Shown: positions 62,581-64,000 of the stretch, in pieces
Position numbering within the stretch: the stretch's first letter is position 1
Layout of the letters: the number at the start of each line of letters is the position of its first letter
Source of the DNA: CAVPFA01 sp963703655
Lineage (GTDB): Bacteria; Actinomycetota; Acidimicrobiia; Acidimicrobiales; Bog-793
Length of the DNA stretch: 64,000 nt
Assembly (NCBI GenBank): GCA_963703655.1
Contig: CAVPFA010000003.1
Span: 62,001-126,000, forward strand
Direction of reading: 5' to 3'
The notes under the pieces: generated by a model
What the model saw: the letters and a program-made list of their open reading frames with translations, nothing else
Database searches by the model: none
Told to the model about the DNA's origin: nothing
Made by a program: the position numbers and the translations under genes

Positions 62581-63612
62581 ATGCCAACAGAAAGACCAAT
62601 GCAGCTCGGAATGATCGGCCTCGGGCGGATGGGCTCGAACCTCGTTCGACGCCTGATGCGCGACGGGCACCGCTGTGTCGTGTTCGACGTGAGCCCTGAC
62701 GCCGTAAAGGCCCTCGAGGCCGAGGGCGCCAATGGCGCGTCCTCCCTGAAGGAGTTCGTGGACATGCTCGAGGCCCCGCGTGCGTTGTGGCTCATGCTGC
62801 CTGCCGCGATCGTCCAGCAGACCCTCGACGACCTCATCGGCTTGCTCGATGGTGGTGACATCGTCATCGACGGTGGTAACTCGTACTACCGCGACGACAT
62901 CGCGCGGGCGAAGGTCCTCGCTGCCTCGGGTCTCCATTACGTCGACTGCGGGACATCTGGAGGCGTGTGGGGCTTGGAGAGGGGCTACTGCCTCATGATC
63001 GGCGGGGAAGAGGACGTCGTCGCCCATCTCGACCCGATTTTCAAGACGATCGCGCCGGGCAAGGGTCAGGCGGAACCCACACCGGGCCGGACGCGCGCTG
63101 GAGGCACGGCGCCGGACGGATACTTGCGATGTGGACCGAACGGTGCGGGGCACTTCGTGAAGATGGTCCACAACGGTGTCGAGTACGGGATGATGGCCGC
63201 GATCGCGGAGGGCCTGAGCATCATCAAGAACGCCGACGCCGGCGTGACGGTCCAGGAGGTCGATGCCGAGACCACCCCGCTGCGAGACCCCTGGGCCTAC
63301 CAGTACGAGATCGACGTCGCCGAGGTGGCCGAGGTGTGGCGCCGCGGCACGGTCATCAGCTCGTGGCTTGTCGATCTCATGGCCGACGCCCTCGCGCGCT
63401 CGCCGCAGCTTGATGGGTTCGCCGGCCGGGTCTCCGACTCCGGCGAGGGCCGCTGGACAGTGATTGCCGCCGTCGACGAGGGCGTTCCCGCTCCGGTCAT
63501 CACCGCTTCGTTGATCCAGCGCTTCGAGTCGCGAGGGCTCGGCATATTCACCGACAAGGCTCTCTCGGCCATGCGAAGCGAGTTCGGCGGCCATGCGGAG
63601 AAGCCTGCCTGA
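62581..63612 (+). CDS. gnd: 6-phosphogluconate dehydrogenase, decarboxylating, short NAD-type
   Basis: A 343-residue enzyme of the short type. It has MQLGMIGLGRMGSNLVRRLM (nucleotide fold), VIDGGNSYYRDDIARAKVL, HYVDCGTSGGVWGLERGYC and the catalytic HFVKMVHNGVEYGMM with Lys. Between the two domains a Pro/Gly/Arg-rich insert (GQAEPTPGRTRAGGTAPDGY) is longer than in many relatives. It oxidises 6-phosphogluconate to ribulose-5-phosphate with CO2 release. ATG 62581 has GGGAGG 6 nt upstream. It sits with pgi; no zwf is seen in the window. Confidence 0.95.
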   Translation: MPTERPMQLGMIGLGRMGSNLVRRLMRDGHRCVVFDVSPDAVKALEAEGANGASSLKEFVDMLEAPRALWLMLPAAIVQQTLDDLIGLLDGGDIVIDGGNSYYRDDIARAKVLAASGLHYVDCGTSGGVWGLERGYCLMIGGEEDVVAHLDPIFKTIAPGKGQAEPTPGRTRAGGTAPDGYLRCGPNGAGHFVKMVHNGVEYGMMAAIAEGLSIIKNADAGVTVQEVDAETTPLRDPWAYQYEIDVAEVAEVWRRGTVISSWLVDLMADALARSPQLDGFAGRVSDSGEGRWTVIAAVDEGVPAPVITASLIQRFESRGLGIFTDKALSAMRSEFGGHAEKPA

Positions 63613-63723
63613 GCGCGCAGGCGCCAACCCGCCTGCAGTGTTCTCGCCTCAACGCGTTACGCGGACTCGGACCGCCGGCCCCGTCGACCCGCCGTCGGGA
63701 GCAGGTCAGGTGTACTGTCGGCC

Positions 63724-64000
63724 ATGACGCGTACCGTGCTGGTGACAGGCTCGGCGGAGCGGGTTGCTGCAGTCTGCGCGGCGCTCAGCGGCCGAGATTG
63801 CGAGGTGGTCGCAGTTGACGACCCGGACGAGCTCCTCGGGGTCTGCGCTTCGCTGGGTCGCGACGCCATCGACTGCTACGTCCAGCTACCTGTCAACGTG
63901 CCATCCTCGGGCGGGACGGTCGTCTCCAGGTTGCAGGCGTTCCTGGCCGGCGGACTGCTGGCGCGCTTCGAGGCGGTGTCCACGGTGCTCGGGAACCTCC
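63724..64000 (+). CDS. unknown protein, cut by window end
   Basis: ATG 63724 opens a frame MTRTVLVTGSAERVAAVCAA, LSGRDCEVVAVDDPDELLGV, CASLGRDAIDCYVQLPVNVP and on to the window end, with no stop. The start VLVTGSAE recalls short-chain dehydrogenase folds, but no cofactor motif TGxxxGIG follows, so I do not assign it. It follows gnd by about 110 bp on the same strand. The gap before it has no clear feature. Confidence 0.5.
   Translation, partial: MTRTVLVTGSAERVAAVCAALSGRDCEVVAVDDPDELLGVCASLGRDAIDCYVQLPVNVPSSGGTVVSRLQAFLAGGLLARFEAVSTVLGNL

Overview
The window is high-GC DNA from an actinobacterium. Supporting markers are a SARP-type BTAD/AAA/TPR regulator, a DUF1707 protein, PspC-fused signalling, a GAF-SpoIIE-HATPase phosphatase with STAS partners, an Rv2578c-type radical SAM protein, an F420-0:glutamate ligase homologue, and YWLV..G..F.FG repeats of the kind common in Acidimicrobiia and Thermoleophilia. 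GTG starts and ATGA/GTGA stop-start overlaps are frequent. I cannot name a genus. Eighteen reading-frame breaks sit inside otherwise well-conserved proteins, and sixteen of them are a net +1 base. This looks like insertion-biased sequence error more than gene decay, so frameshifted genes are given here as whole genes with the break marked.

Layout. 0-6.1 kb is signalling: a broken GGDEF-EAL protein, a gap with several strong RNA hairpins (1.6-1.8 kb), an MFS transporter, DUF1707 and PspC membrane proteins, and a PspC-fused histidine kinase with a LuxR-type regulator. 6.1-9.8 kb is a tryptophanase locus: an MFS transporter divergent from a LysR gene that overlaps the tryptophanase gene, with a palindromic operator between. 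10.5-16.1 kb (minus strand) is a tightly coupled run: GAF-SpoIIE-HATPase phosphatase, two STAS antagonists, an unknown protein, a phytoene-desaturase-like flavoprotein and 3-methyladenine glycosylase I. 16.3-21.5 kb has the SARP regulator, the radical SAM protein and a HisC-like aminotransferase.

21.6-48 kb is a large catabolic region. First comes a trimethylamine-dehydrogenase-like flavoprotein coupled to glcDEF-like glycolate oxidase subunits. Next is a divergent cluster with a GntR/FCD regulator. Its minus arm carries a class V aminotransferase, a hydantoinase, an EF_0837-type amidohydrolase, a class III aminotransferase/aminomutase and an Asp/Glu/hydantoin racemase. Its plus arm carries a PuuE-like deacetylase, a TIM-barrel isomerase, a Gfo/Idh dehydrogenase, a Tat-exported solute-binding protein, an SMP-30 lactonase and an SDR. 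Together these read as uptake and breakdown of a cyclic ureide, hydantoin or related amide substrate; the substrate is not determined. A Rieske oxygenase of quaternary-amine type, a drug-type MFS/TetR pair with twin operators, a degenerate GGDEF/EAL protein and an amidohydrolase follow.

47.5-64 kb has an in-frame PyrE-YbaK fusion, a nitroreductase, a MarR-controlled ABC exporter pair, asparagine synthetase coupled to a CofE-like ligase, another MFS transporter, a lone TnpB with a non-canonical RuvC-II site, a collagen-like surface protein with a BclA-like C-terminal domain, and phosphoglucose isomerase plus 6-phosphogluconate dehydrogenase. The last gene is cut by the window end. I saw no rRNA, tRNA, CRISPR array or prophage.
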